Assembly: GCA_004028795.1 (NCBI GenBank)
Contig: SAIW01000010.1
Location: forward strand, 124,001 to 188,000
Length of the DNA stretch: 64,000 bases
Source: Chitinophagaceae bacterium
Lineage (GTDB): Bacteria; Bacteroidota; Bacteroidia; Chitinophagales; Chitinophagaceae
Direction of reading: 5' to 3'
Below, one piece after another: positions 1 through 8,434 of the stretch. Position 1 is the stretch's first letter. Each line of letters begins with the position of its first letter. Made by a program: the position numbers and the translations under genes. Below the pieces are notes generated by a model. That model worked only from the letters and a program-made list of their open reading frames with translations. It had not been told where the DNA came from and ran no database searches.

Positions 1-153
1 AGGGTCAACACCTAAACGAATATGCAAATCAACAGAGCTGTCGAATTTTGTACAGTTAATTTCTTTTACTAATGCAGAAGCATCTTTAAGGGAATAAACT
101 TTGTTTTTATCCACCTTAGCTTCAGCAGCTTTTCTTTTTTTAGTCAATGACAT
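1..153 (-). CDS. rplA: 50S ribosomal protein L1, N-terminal part (runs off left edge)
   Basis: The minus strand reads from an ATG at 153 through 51 in-frame codons to the window edge. The protein has the lysine-rich N-terminus and the [14 protein letters not shown] and [15 protein letters not shown] segments of ribosomal protein L1. L1 binds 23S rRNA at the L1 stalk and in many bacteria also represses its own operon by binding the leader mRNA. The gene starts 26 bases after the rplK stop, so the two are co-transcribed. The C-terminal three quarters are outside the window. Confidence 0.95.
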   Translation of the reverse strand, partial: MSLTKKRKAAEAKVDKNKVYSLKDASALVKEINCTKFDSSVDLHIRLGVDP

Positions 154-179
154 TTTTAAAGATTTTTAAAGTGAATAAA

Positions 180-623
180 TTAATTTTCCCAAGGTGCTTT
201 TCCATCAACCGTTAAACCCATGCTACGTGCAGTACCGGCTACCATGCTCATAGCACTTTCTAACTTGAAACAGTTCAAATCAGGCATTTTATCTTTTGCG
301 ATAGCCTCAATTTGAGTCCAGGTTACTTTACCAACTTTAGCACGATTACTTTCTTTACTACCTTTCTGAAGTTTTGCCGCTTCCATTAATTGAACAGCAG
401 CAGGAGCAGTTTTAATTACAAAGTCGAAAGACTTATCTGTATAAACTGTGATAATAACGGGAACAACTTTTCCCATTTTATCCTGAGTTCTTGCATTAAA
501 TTGTTTGCAGAACTCCATAATGTTAACACCCTTTGAACCGAGTGCCGGACCTACCGGAGGTGCGGGGTTAGCCTGACCACCTTTAACCTGCAGCTTTACA
601 AAGCCGGAGATTTCTTTAGCCAT
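180..623 (-). CDS. rplK: 50S ribosomal protein L11
   Basis: This 147-residue protein has the normal length and sequence of L11. It has the N-terminal proline-rich [24 protein letters not shown] segment (shown here only as a landmark: PPVGPALG, residues 23-30) and the C-terminal rRNA-binding domain. L11 forms the GTPase-associated centre with 23S rRNA. It is followed directly by rplA. Unlike the usual secE-nusG-rplK order, the gene upstream is an unrelated DUF2264 hydrolase, and a Bacteroidota-type promoter lies in the 144-base gap. Confidence 0.97.
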   Translation of the reverse strand: MAKEISGFVKLQVKGGQANPAPPVGPALGSKGVNIMEFCKQFNARTQDKMGKVVPVIITVYTDKSFDFVIKTAPAAVQLMEAAKLQKGSKESNRAKVGKVTWTQIEAIAKDKMPDLNCFKLESAMSMVAGTARSMGLTVDGKAPWEN

Positions 624-649
624 TTTAATTGATTTTTATTGGTTTTAAC

Positions 650-688
650 GTTAAGCCTGAGCTTAACTCCCAAGCTGCTTTTCAGCAG
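650..688 (-). promoter_or_regulatory. Two consecutive hairpins in the rplK leader
   Basis: In the predicted rplK leader the minus strand forms CTGCT-GAAA-AGCAG (688-675), a 5-bp stem with a GNRA loop, and then GTTAAGC-TCAG-GCTTAAC (667-650), a perfect 7-bp stem. The linker contains TTGGGA. Ribosomal protein operons are often autoregulated, and L1 binds the rplK leader in Escherichia coli, so an L1 binding site is plausible. I cannot show that this one fits the L1 consensus. Confidence 0.35.
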
Positions 689-730
689 ATTTTCAAATCA
701 TTCTTAGTTAAAAGAACTTTTTTGGGACTG

Positions 731-762
731 CAAAAGTAGGGGAATGAACTATTACTAACAAA
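731..762 (-). promoter_or_regulatory. Predicted promoter of rplK-rplA
   Basis: On the minus strand a TTTG (762-759) is followed after 20 bases by TACTTTTG (738-731). This matches the primary-sigma consensus of Bacteroidota, TTTG-N(19-21)-TAnnTTTG. Transcription would start near 724, giving a leader of about 100 bases before the rplK ATG. The site lies just after the stop codon of the upstream DUF2264 gene, so rplK-rplA need not depend on read-through. Confidence 0.7.
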
Positions 763-767
763 AGATT

Positions 768-1970
768 TTATTTATCAATTGCATGATCTCCCCTTACATC
801 TTCTCCACTCCATATTTTTTGTGAAGTAAACTTTCGGGAAGCATCGGCCCAAAAGGAATCTGCAGGAGGCAAGCCTAACGGAAGAAAAATGAAAGAGGTT
901 AAATAAAGGCTTCCTGTATTATTGTAGGTATCTGCTAAATCTGGCTGATAGCCATATAATCCGATAGTTAACCAACCTTGCGAATTAAAAGTAGTATTGC
1001 TTTCTGTTGTTTTTTTAATTACGGCTGTTAATGCACACCGTACCTGAGCAGGCAAAAGGCTTTCAGGCAATTTTTTCTTCACAACCATATCTGCTAAATG
1101 ATGAAAAGCCCCAGCTCTGTAAACAATAGAACGACCGGTTGCAGGAAAACTTCCGTCTGTATTAATCAATCTTTCCTGAATAACAGCATACCGCTCGCTT
1201 CTTTCTTTATACTTTATGAGAAATGGTTTAAAAGATGTATTTTTTTCACTTACAACTTCTGCGATAGCATTTAAAAAAGGGTGAATAACATAGCTGTTAT
1301 AGTAATCCCAATGATAAGCAATGCCATCGGAATAAACACCATCGCCTACATACCATTGTTCAAACTGCCTGATGCAAAATTCAACTCTTACAATATCCCA
1401 ATCATATCCATATTTACAAAAGAAAGCCTCTATCATACCGGAAAATAAAATCCAATTACTGTATGCAGGTTTTATTTTTTGTGTTGAATGAAAAGCTGTA
1501 ACAACCTGTTGCTTTGTTACGGAATCTAAACGGTTCCAAAGCCAGGGGCATCTTATTAATCCTAATGCCAGAAATGCAGCATCAACTAAAGATTGGCTTT
1601 GTGTGAAATTCATATAATCTTTCGCAAATGGGTTTACGCCGTTTTTCAATCCCTTGATTATCCATTCTCTGTATTGTGAGCGAAGGCCTCTCTCCTTTTC
1701 ATTTCCATCTTCAATATTTAACCAGGTTGACATGCCACAAAACATTCTTGCAAAACCTTCCAGATAGGCCGCCGCTTTTCTCATAACGGCATTATCTGTT
1801 CTTTTGGAAAGTTCAACAGGCATAACTTCTTTTAATTTATCCTGAGATAAATTATACATCAAAGGTTTAGCCATTTTATCCATTATACTTAACCAGTAAT
1901 CTCTGTCTGATTGAGCATTTACATTAATGAACAAAACAGTTAGAGCAATAAATGCAAGAAGCTTTTTCAT
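768..1970 (-). CDS. Secreted DUF2264 family protein, probable glycan-active enzyme
   Basis: This is a 400-residue protein with a signal peptide (residues 1-20, ending NAQ). The rest matches DUF2264 in layout: W-x3-M-x-K-M-A-KPLM near residue 30, then YLEGFARMFCGMSTWLN, and an alpha-helical barrel with many W and Y residues. DUF2264 proteins occur in polysaccharide utilisation loci and resemble (alpha/alpha)6-barrel enzymes, but the reaction is not firmly known. The gene follows the GH88 gene by four bases on the same strand, so they form a two-gene operon. A periplasmic role in uronic-acid-containing glycan breakdown is inferred from that neighbour. Confidence 0.8.
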   Translation of the reverse strand: MKKLLAFIALTVLFINVNAQSDRDYWLSIMDKMAKPLMYNLSQDKLKEVMPVELSKRTDNAVMRKAAAYLEGFARMFCGMSTWLNIEDGNEKERGLRSQYREWIIKGLKNGVNPFAKDYMNFTQSQSLVDAAFLALGLIRCPWLWNRLDSVTKQQVVTAFHSTQKIKPAYSNWILFSGMIEAFFCKYGYDWDIVRVEFCIRQFEQWYVGDGVYSDGIAYHWDYYNSYVIHPFLNAIAEVVSEKNTSFKPFLIKYKERSERYAVIQERLINTDGSFPATGRSIVYRAGAFHHLADMVVKKKLPESLLPAQVRCALTAVIKKTTESNTTFNSQGWLTIGLYGYQPDLADTYNNTGSLYLTSFIFLPLGLPPADSFWADASRKFTSQKIWSGEDVRGDHAIDK

Positions 1971-1974
1971 GATA

Positions 1975-3180
1975 TTATTTTTGAGCTGCAGCTAATTGTT
2001 TATATCTAATCATTGCTTCTACAAAATAATAATCTGCATAAGTTAAAGGCACATCTACTTCAGTTTTGTTTGGCATGTGACCAACACAATGTTGAATAAT
2101 AAAACCGCCATTAGTTCCTTGTGCTGCTTTATAAGTTGAGGATGATAAATTCTTTAAAATAGTTTCTGCAGCAGAAACATATTGAAGGGCCATTTTCGCA
2201 TCAACATACTTATATAACTCAAGTAAAGCTGAAGCAGTAATTGATGCAGCAGATGCATCTCGTAAAGCATCAGGAATATCGGGTGCATTAAAGTCCCAAT
2301 AAGGTATTTTATCTACTGGTAAATTTTTATTATTCAGTATAAATGATGCAATATGGTTAGCCTGCTCCAAGTATTTTTTATCTTTTGTTTCTCTATACAT
2401 AACCGTATACCCATACAGTCCCCAAGCCTGTCCCCTTGCCCATGCAGATTCATCTGAAAATCCTTGTGCCGTTTTTTTCTGCTGCACTGCACCTGTTTGT
2501 GGATTATAATTGACAACATGATAAGAACTGTAATCGTTTCTGAAATGATTTTGAATAGTTGTATTGGCATGGGTAACTGCAATTTTATAAAAAGAAGAAT
2601 CGCCGCTAACTTTTGTTGCCCAAAACAGCATTTCAAGATTCATCATATTATCAATAATTACTAAAAAATCTGAAGGTTTAGAATCCCATGACTTTATACA
2701 ACCCACAGCAGGATTAAATCTTGTACTTAAAGATTTTGCACTGGTCAGTAATATTTGCTTGTATTCAGGTTTTGAAAATGTTTTATCAGCATTGCCAAAA
2801 CTGCAATACATCATAAAACCTAAATCATGTGTGCGGGTATTTAGTTTTTCTTTTTCTAATAAAGTAAGCATTCGCAATGCTTCTTTATACAAAGTTGAAT
2901 CTTTAGTTTGTTGAAAGAGATTCAGCAATGTACCGGAGTAAAATCCACTACACCACCATGATGAACTACTAAACTCATATTGACCGGTTGCCGAAGCATA
3001 AGTTTTAGGGAATTTATCGGCAGGTAAATTTTTCATCAATAGCTTGTATTGATTATCTGCATCAATAAAATTTCGCTCAATAGTTTTAAGCAATGTTTTA
3101 TCAACTTTATAAGCAAATGGCTTTTGGGCAAAAAGCAAATGGGTGGCACATAAAAAAAGGGCAAGCAATTGTTTCTTCAT
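1975..3180 (-). CDS. Secreted glycoside hydrolase family 88 (unsaturated glucuronyl hydrolase type)
   Basis: This 401-residue protein has an N-terminal signal peptide ending near FAQ (residue 19). GH88 enzymes remove unsaturated glucuronic acid left at the non-reducing end by polysaccharide lyases, by hydrating the double bond. Family landmarks are SSSWWCSGFYSGTL (72-85), THDLGFM with Asp119, and IIDNMMNLEML with Asp177; these two aspartates correspond to the catalytic pair of Bacillus UGL. GQAWGLYGYTVMYRET and the C-terminal DVPLTYADYYFVEAM stretch are also typical. It is the first gene of a pair with the DUF2264 gene. No lyase lies nearby, so the substrate is open. Confidence 0.88.
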   Translation of the reverse strand: MKKQLLALFLCATHLLFAQKPFAYKVDKTLLKTIERNFIDADNQYKLLMKNLPADKFPKTYASATGQYEFSSSSWWCSGFYSGTLLNLFQQTKDSTLYKEALRMLTLLEKEKLNTRTHDLGFMMYCSFGNADKTFSKPEYKQILLTSAKSLSTRFNPAVGCIKSWDSKPSDFLVIIDNMMNLEMLFWATKVSGDSSFYKIAVTHANTTIQNHFRNDYSSYHVVNYNPQTGAVQQKKTAQGFSDESAWARGQAWGLYGYTVMYRETKDKKYLEQANHIASFILNNKNLPVDKIPYWDFNAPDIPDALRDASAASITASALLELYKYVDAKMALQYVSAAETILKNLSSSTYKAAQGTNGGFIIQHCVGHMPNKTEVDVPLTYADYYFVEAMIRYKQLAAAQK

Positions 3181-3263
3181 ACAATAGTTTAAGAAACAAG
3201 ATTAACAAATTTCTTGGCAGAAATAAAAAAAGACAATCATAAGTTGATTATCTTCAGAAAAAG

Positions 3264-3632
3264 TGGAGCTGAGCGGAATCGAACCGCTGTCCAAACATCG
3301 CTACCATAAGTTTTCTACATGCTTATTCCATTATTATTTGTCGGCATTAAACAGGAAATGAACAAACCGATTTAAAGCTTAGCTGAATTATCTTAATCCC
3401 GATTCACAGCCTTATCAGGAAGCATCTTGTTTTGTTTTGAGTCGGCGGCGGAACCTGGTAACAAGCTAACCTGTTCGGCGGCCCGAATGACTGGTTAATC
3501 ACTGATTAAGCAGCCATGGCATACTGTGTATTGCCATTTATAGTTTGAATATTCAGATTAAAGTGCTAATTATCCAACGCACTGCATGCTTATACCTACC
3601 GTAACCTATGCTGTCAAAACCAATACAGCCCC
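3264..3632 (-). ncRNA. ssrA: Transfer-messenger RNA (tmRNA)
   Basis: On the minus strand the 5' end GGGGCTGTATTGG (from 3632) and the 3' end (to 3264) form the tRNA-like acceptor stem: GGGGCTG pairs with CAGCTCC, followed by discriminator A. The T-arm GGTTCGATTCC is present at the 3' end. Within the RNA, positions 3535-3506 encode the tag GNTQYAMAA followed by TAA, resembling the Bacteroidota tags that start with Gly and end AA. The 3' CCA is not encoded, as the next bases are CTT, and must be added. tmRNA rescues stalled ribosomes together with SmpB and marks the product for proteolysis. Confidence 0.95.
3506..3535 (-). other. tmRNA proteolysis-tag reading frame
   Basis: The resume codon is most likely GGC at 3535-3533, and the frame reads GNTQYAMAA then TAA. 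The choice of Gly as the first residue follows the pattern of Bacteroides and Porphyromonas tags. The upstream in-frame codons (INGNTQ) leave a small doubt about one extra Asn. Confidence 0.8.
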
Positions 3633-3688
3633 ATAATTATTTACAATGTAATGATGTACGATTTAAGATTTATAAAAAATCAATAATC

Positions 3689-3766
3689 TTTTGTACCAAG
3701 TTGCAAAGCTACTATTAAACTTCCGTTGCGTCGCACTCTTGTACGTTCATATCGCTACTCAACTTT
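3689..3766. repeat. Intergenic palindromic repeat, copy A
   Basis: This roughly 78-base stretch matches copy B at 16228-16305 at about four of five positions, including the identical blocks TTTTGTACCAAG, ACTATTAAACTT and CGTCGCACTCTTGTAC. The ends GTACCAAG and CTTGTAC can pair with one bulged C. The inner stem is weaker here than in copy B. It covers the rseP stop codon (3761-3759) and the region just upstream of ssrA. No reading frame is preserved between the copies. Confidence 0.75.
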
Positions 3767-5117
3767 TATGAAACAGTCTAAAGAAATCCAAGCCTAATGC
3801 ATAAGCCATTAATCCTAATAATAAAACCATACCAACAGTTTGAGCATATTCCATAAACTTATCACTTGGTTTTCTGCCTGTAACCATCTCAACAATGGTA
3901 AACAATGCATGTCCGCCATCCAATGCCGGAATTGGCAATACATTCATAAAAGCTAATATGATAGAAAAAATAGCAGTTAAAGTCCAGAAACTTTGCCAAT
4001 CCCATACACCCGGAAACACACTTCCTATGCTGATTACGCTACCTAAACTTTCGTTAGGATTTGCCTTACCTGAAAATAATTGCTTAATACCTGTTAAGTA
4101 ATTCTGTAAAGTAACAAAGCATCTTGACAATCCTTTTGGTACAGATTGAGCAAACGTATAAGTAACTGTATCTATTTTAAACCCGAGTTTGCTGTAATTG
4201 GCAACAGGTGCAAAACCTATTCTCCCTTCATCAGTTGTTTTAATAGGCAATACCAACGTATCTGCATTTCTAACAATTTTTATTTGAACTGTTTTATTTT
4301 TATACTTTTTAATTTCCTGCATTACTAAATGATGAAATTGTGTAGGCTGATTATTAACAGCAATAATTTGATCGCCCTTTTTTAAACCTGCGGTATAAGC
4401 AGGAAGTTTTTTGTCAACAGTATCAACAATACAAGGGAATCTCAATTCAGCAAAACCTAACCCCTTTTCTTTATTTAGTTGACGTATTAAAGTTTCGGGT
4501 AATTGTAAAACAGAATCTTTTCCATCTCTTAAAATGGTAATAGTTTTTGCTTCAGATAAGATTATTTTTTTGGTTACAGAGCTTTCATCTTTCACAACAC
4601 TTGTATCAACTTTTAAAATGATATCCCCATCTTTCAAACCAACACTTTTACCTATAGAATCTACTGCCAAGCCATATTTTGTTTCTAAAGGTTTTAAATT
4701 TTCATCACCCCAAACCCATGTTATGCCAATAAAAATTATAATTGCCAATAATACATTCACCGTAACACCCCCTAACATAATTATTAAACGTTGCCAAGGT
4801 TTTTTTGCTCTGAATTCATAAGGTTGCGGAGGTAATTTCAATTGCTCTTTATCCATACTTTCATCAATCATACCGCTAATTTTCACATAACCGCCAAACG
4901 GTATCCAGCCAAGCCCCCATTCAGTTTCACCTATTTTCTTTTTAGCCAGGCTAAACCCGGGGTTAAAGAATAAATAAAATTTTTCTACTCTGCATTTAAA
5001 CCATTTAGCCGGTAAAAAATGTCCAAGCTCATGCAGTACTACTAATATGGAAAACGATAAAACAAACTGTGCAGCTTTAATACCTACTGTTGCCCAATTA
5101 ATTGCTAATAAAGTCAT
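3759..5117 (-). CDS. rseP: RIP metalloprotease RseP (site-2 protease)
   Basis: This 452-residue integral membrane zinc protease cuts transmembrane segments, typically of anti-sigma factors, after a first site-1 cleavage. Zinc ligands are in H29-E-L-G-H33 within the first membrane helix and in the late motif N392-VLPIPALDGGH403, where Asp400 is the third ligand. Two PDZ-like segments lie between them (about 125-215 and 220-300, containing GLKKGDQIIAVNNQPT). The length is normal for the family. It follows dxr with an 86-base gap, and the dxr-rseP order is common in Bacteroidota. A long inverted repeat occupies that gap and ends one base before the start codon. Confidence 0.95.
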   Translation of the reverse strand: MTLLAINWATVGIKAAQFVLSFSILVVLHELGHFLPAKWFKCRVEKFYLFFNPGFSLAKKKIGETEWGLGWIPFGGYVKISGMIDESMDKEQLKLPPQPYEFRAKKPWQRLIIMLGGVTVNVLLAIIIFIGITWVWGDENLKPLETKYGLAVDSIGKSVGLKDGDIILKVDTSVVKDESSVTKKIILSEAKTITILRDGKDSVLQLPETLIRQLNKEKGLGFAELRFPCIVDTVDKKLPAYTAGLKKGDQIIAVNNQPTQFHHLVMQEIKKYKNKTVQIKIVRNADTLVLPIKTTDEGRIGFAPVANYSKLGFKIDTVTYTFAQSVPKGLSRCFVTLQNYLTGIKQLFSGKANPNESLGSVISIGSVFPGVWDWQSFWTLTAIFSIILAFMNVLPIPALDGGHALFTIVEMVTGRKPSDKFMEYAQTVGMVLLLGLMAYALGLDFFRLFHKS

Positions 5118-5118
5118 A

Positions 5119-5202
5119 CCCTAAATCCCTAAAGGGACTATTTAAATTAATTAATTATTGTTTATTCTTTCAAATTATTTTCCTTCCCCTTTAGGGTTAG
5201 GG
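5119..5202 (-). repeat. Inverted repeat in the dxr-rseP gap, next to the rseP start codon
   Basis: CCCTAAATCCCTAAAGGG (5119-5136) and CCCTTTAGGGTTAGGG (5187-5202) are reverse complements apart from a two-base insertion, around an AT-only-like spacer of 50 bases. Each arm also contains its own palindrome (CCCTAAAGGG / CCCTTTAGGG). In the dxr-rseP transcript the 3' arm ends directly before the rseP ATG at 5117, so the structure could limit rseP translation or act as a processing site. GC-rich arms are conspicuous in this AT-rich sequence. Confidence 0.7.
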
Positions 5203-5203
5203 C

Positions 5204-6361
5204 TTACATTTGAATTATAGAGGCGGCAAAATTACGTGCCTCTCCATCGCTTTCAAAGTAATCTTTCAATGTTGGCTTTTCTATAAATGGAATTTTTGCC
5301 ATTGTTCTTTCAATCAACTCCGTCATATCTAAAAAACCAATTCTGTTTCTTAAAAAAGCAAATACTGCAATTTCATTAGCAGCATTCATAACACAAGGTA
5401 AATTGCCTCCTTTGTGCAGTGCATCAATGGCTAAGCTTAAATTACGGAAAGTCTTAAAATCGGGTTCTTCAAAAGATAAAGTGTTAGGCTTTTTAAAATC
5501 GTAACGTTTAAAATCATTTGGCAAGCGTTGCGGAAAAGCCATTGCATATTGAATAGGCAATTTCATATCGGGCAAACCCATTTGAGCCTTCATGCTGCCA
5601 TCTTCAAACTGAACCATACTATGAATAATACTTTGCGGATGAATAACCACCTGCACCTGCTCGGCTTGGAGATTGAATAACCATTTGGCTTCAATCATTT
5701 CCAAACCTTTATTCATTAATGTAGAAGAATCAATAGAAATTTTAGCACCCATACTCCAGTTCGGGTGTTGCAATGCATGGTCTCTTTTTACATTCACTAA
5801 AAAATTAGGCTTTCTTCCTAAAAACGGACCGCCGCTTGCAGTAAGAATGATTTTTTCAATTTTATTTCTTCCTTCACCAACCAAACATTGAAATATTGCT
5901 GAGTGCTCGCTATCAACCGGAATTACAGGAACTCTTTTTTCCAATGCTTTTTTCATTACAATATCACCTGCAACCACCAATGTTTCTTTATTTGCCAAGG
6001 CAATTGCTTTGCCGTTATCAATTGCTTTTAAAGTTGGTTTTAAACCTGCATAACCAACGATGGCAGCAAGCATCATATCATAATAATCTGCAGCCGCAGC
6101 TTCTTCCAATGCAGCTTCTCCACTTGCAACACCAATAGTTGTATTAACTAATGCTTCTTTAATTGTGTGATATTTTTTTTCATCACCAATTACAACCAAT
6201 TTAGGATTGAATTGCAATGCTTGTTTAATCAATAACTCGGCGTTATTTTGTGCTGTTAATACAGCAACAGAAAATTTATCGGCATTCGCAGCAATAACAT
6301 CTAATGCCTGCGTACCGATAGAGCCTGTAGAGCCAAATATTGCAATGCGTTTTGTTTGCAT
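5204..6361 (-). CDS. dxr: 1-deoxy-D-xylulose-5-phosphate reductoisomerase
   Basis: This 385-residue protein catalyses the NADPH-dependent conversion of DXP to 2-C-methyl-D-erythritol 4-phosphate, the committed step of the non-mevalonate isoprenoid pathway in the cytosol. The NADPH-binding loop GSTGSIG is at residues 10-16. ANKETLV, the metal-binding VDSEHSAIFQ, the ASGGPF loop and ISIDSSTLMNKGLEMIEA are all intact. Length and domain order are normal. It is the upstream gene of the dxr-rseP pair. Confidence 0.97.
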   Translation of the reverse strand: MQTKRIAIFGSTGSIGTQALDVIAANADKFSVAVLTAQNNAELLIKQALQFNPKLVVIGDEKKYHTIKEALVNTTIGVASGEAALEEAAAADYYDMMLAAIVGYAGLKPTLKAIDNGKAIALANKETLVVAGDIVMKKALEKRVPVIPVDSEHSAIFQCLVGEGRNKIEKIILTASGGPFLGRKPNFLVNVKRDHALQHPNWSMGAKISIDSSTLMNKGLEMIEAKWLFNLQAEQVQVVIHPQSIIHSMVQFEDGSMKAQMGLPDMKLPIQYAMAFPQRLPNDFKRYDFKKPNTLSFEEPDFKTFRNLSLAIDALHKGGNLPCVMNAANEIAVFAFLRNRIGFLDMTELIERTMAKIPFIEKPTLKDYFESDGEARNFAASIIQM

Positions 6362-6410
6362 TAAATTTTATTTCTTCAAAAAATGAAAGCGAGTAAAGAT
6401 AGCAGATTAA

Positions 6411-7904
6411 TTAAGCCAAAAAAGCCTGTAGTTCCTCTGCAATTTTTCTATCGTTACTTAAACGGGGAACTTTATTTTGTCCGCCTAATTTGCCGATAGA
6501 TTTCATATAATCTATAAAGCCATTTTTTCTTATCACGTTAATTTTTAATTGCTGAAGAATATTACCACTGATTAAATCATCGTAATAAACATTTTTCTTC
6601 CGCAAATTATCATCAACTTTTTTTATGAAAGTTGATAAATCATCCGGCATATTTTCAAACTCAATAAACCATTCATGAAAACTTTTCCCTTCCCCTTGTG
6701 CAATGTTAGGAGCAACAGTAAACTCGATAATTTTAGTTTCGAATTCTTCCGCAGCATTTAATAAAGCATACTCTACTTCTTCACCAATAACATGTTCACC
6801 AAAAGCTGAAATAAAGTGTTTTATTCTTCCTGTAACAACAATTCTGTATGGATGTAAGCTTACAAACTTTACGGTATCGCCAATATTATAACCCCATAAG
6901 CCGGCATTACTATTTATTATTAATGCATAGTTTTCATTTAACTGTACATCTTTTAATGAAAGCCTTGTTGGATTGGTGCTGAAGATTTCACCTGCGGGAA
7001 TAAATTCAAAGAATATTCCTGAATTAGTATTTAACAACAAGCCTTCATGTTGTTGAGAATCCTGAAAAGCGATAAAACCTTCACTGGCGGGAAACAATTC
7101 TATGCAATCAATCTGCTTACCGATGCTTTCAAATAATTTCTTTTTATATGGAGCGAAGTTTACACCACCCTGAACCATAACTGAAAAATCAGGAAACAGC
7201 TCTCCTATTTTTTTTCCGCTCTTTTCAACCAACCTGTCAAAATACATTTGCATCCAGGGCGGAATACCGCTAATCAAAGTCATTTGTTGATGTATGGTTT
7301 CTTCAACAATCTTATCAAGCTTGGTTTCCCAATCTTCAATACAATTTGTTTCGTAAGATGGCAATTGATTAGAACGTAAATATTTGGGTACATGATGATT
7401 TACTATACCGCTTAATCTTCCGGTAGGAATTCCGCTGATTCTTTCAAGTTCCGGAGAACCGCTTAAGAATATCATTTTCCCTTTAGCAAAATCGTAATTA
7501 CCTGTTTCTGCCATATAACATAATAAGGCATTTCTGGCGGTATCAATATGATTGGAAATAGAGTCTTTAGTTATAGGAATGTATTTTGCACCGCTGGTAG
7601 TTCCGCTGGTCTTTGCTAAATATATCGGCTTGCCTTCCCATAAAACATTCTTTTTCCCTTCTTTAATTTGTTCTATATAAGGTTTTAACAGCTCATAATC
7701 TCTTACAGGTACGGCTTTTTTAAACTGTTCGTAATCGGCAACTTCATTCAGCTTATGTTCTTTGCCAAAAACGGTTTCCTTCCCGGTTTTTATCAATTTC
7801 TGTAGTATCGCCAACTGGTCTGCAATAGCAGCAGTCTTATTTTTTTCAATTTTTGAATGTATAAGTTGAGCAAATGGCCTTGCCAATAATGATTTTAAAT
7901 TCAT
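6411..7904 (-). CDS. GH3 auxin-responsive-promoter family protein (acyl-adenylating enzyme type)
   Basis: The protein has about 497 residues and is related to plant GH3 acyl-acid amido synthetases of the ANL adenylating superfamily. The ATP-binding segment is LAKTSGTTSGAKYIPIT, followed by ELFPASEGFIAF and YNIGDTVKFVS. Plant members conjugate amino acids to acyl acids; the bacterial substrate is unknown. An in-frame ATG at 7931 exists, but a TACATTTG -7 box lies at 7936-7929, so the ATG at 7904 (MNLKSLLARP) is the better start. The gene is transcribed divergently from rplU. No partner gene indicates its substrate. Confidence 0.85.
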   Translation of the reverse strand: MNLKSLLARPFAQLIHSKIEKNKTAAIADQLAILQKLIKTGKETVFGKEHKLNEVADYEQFKKAVPVRDYELLKPYIEQIKEGKKNVLWEGKPIYLAKTSGTTSGAKYIPITKDSISNHIDTARNALLCYMAETGNYDFAKGKMIFLSGSPELERISGIPTGRLSGIVNHHVPKYLRSNQLPSYETNCIEDWETKLDKIVEETIHQQMTLISGIPPWMQMYFDRLVEKSGKKIGELFPDFSVMVQGGVNFAPYKKKLFESIGKQIDCIELFPASEGFIAFQDSQQHEGLLLNTNSGIFFEFIPAGEIFSTNPTRLSLKDVQLNENYALIINSNAGLWGYNIGDTVKFVSLHPYRIVVTGRIKHFISAFGEHVIGEEVEYALLNAAEEFETKIIEFTVAPNIAQGEGKSFHEWFIEFENMPDDLSTFIKKVDDNLRKKNVYYDDLISGNILQQLKINVIRKNGFIDYMKSIGKLGGQNKVPRLSNDRKIAEELQAFLA

Positions 7905-8017
7905 ACAAATCCTGACTGTACAGGTTTGCAAATGTAAGCGGGCAGTGAAGCCATTTTATAAGTTATTTTCGTAAAAAACAGATATTTAACGTTGTGGTGG
8001 TTCTTATTTCAAAAAAC

Positions 8018-8050
8018 TTTGCAAAATTTCGTCATCAACCCTTACCTTTG
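8018..8050 (+). promoter_or_regulatory. Predicted promoter of rplU-rpmA
   Basis: TTTG (8018-8021), a 21-base spacer and TACCTTTG (8043-8050) match the Bacteroidota primary-sigma consensus. The start point would be near 8057, leaving a leader of about 14 bases before the rplU ATG at 8071. Confidence 0.7.
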
Positions 8051-8070
8051 CCGTCCTAATTTTTTAAGCT

Positions 8071-8376
8071 ATGTTAGCAGTTGTAAAAATCGCAGGTCAA
8101 CAATTTAAAGTGCAAGCCGGAGATAATTTATATGTACCTCACCTGCAAGGTAAAGCCGGAGATAAAGTTGAATTTAATGAAGTATTGTTAGTAGATAATG
8201 CCGGTTCAGTTTCTGTAGGCAGTGCTGCAAAAGCAACTGTAACTGCTGAAATTGTAAAAGATTTAGTGCAAGGCGATAAAGTAATTGCTTTTAAAATGAA
8301 AAGAAGAAAAGGCTTTCGTAAAAAGCATGGTCATCGCACACACTATACACAAATTAAAATTGAAAGTATAGCTTAA
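8071..8376 (+). CDS. rplU: 50S ribosomal protein L21
   Basis: This 101-residue protein begins with AVVKIAGQQFKVQAGD and ends with the basic KMKRRKGFRKKHGHRTHYTQIKI segment typical of L21. L21 binds 23S rRNA in the large subunit. It is followed by rpmA 58 bases downstream, the usual pairing. Confidence 0.97.
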   Translation: MLAVVKIAGQQFKVQAGDNLYVPHLQGKAGDKVEFNEVLLVDNAGSVSVGSAAKATVTAEIVKDLVQGDKVIAFKMKRRKGFRKKHGHRTHYTQIKIESIA

Positions 8377-8434
8377 TTGTTTTTGATAACAATTAAATAG
8401 TTTATAAAAAAATATAATTTAAAAATCATTTTTT

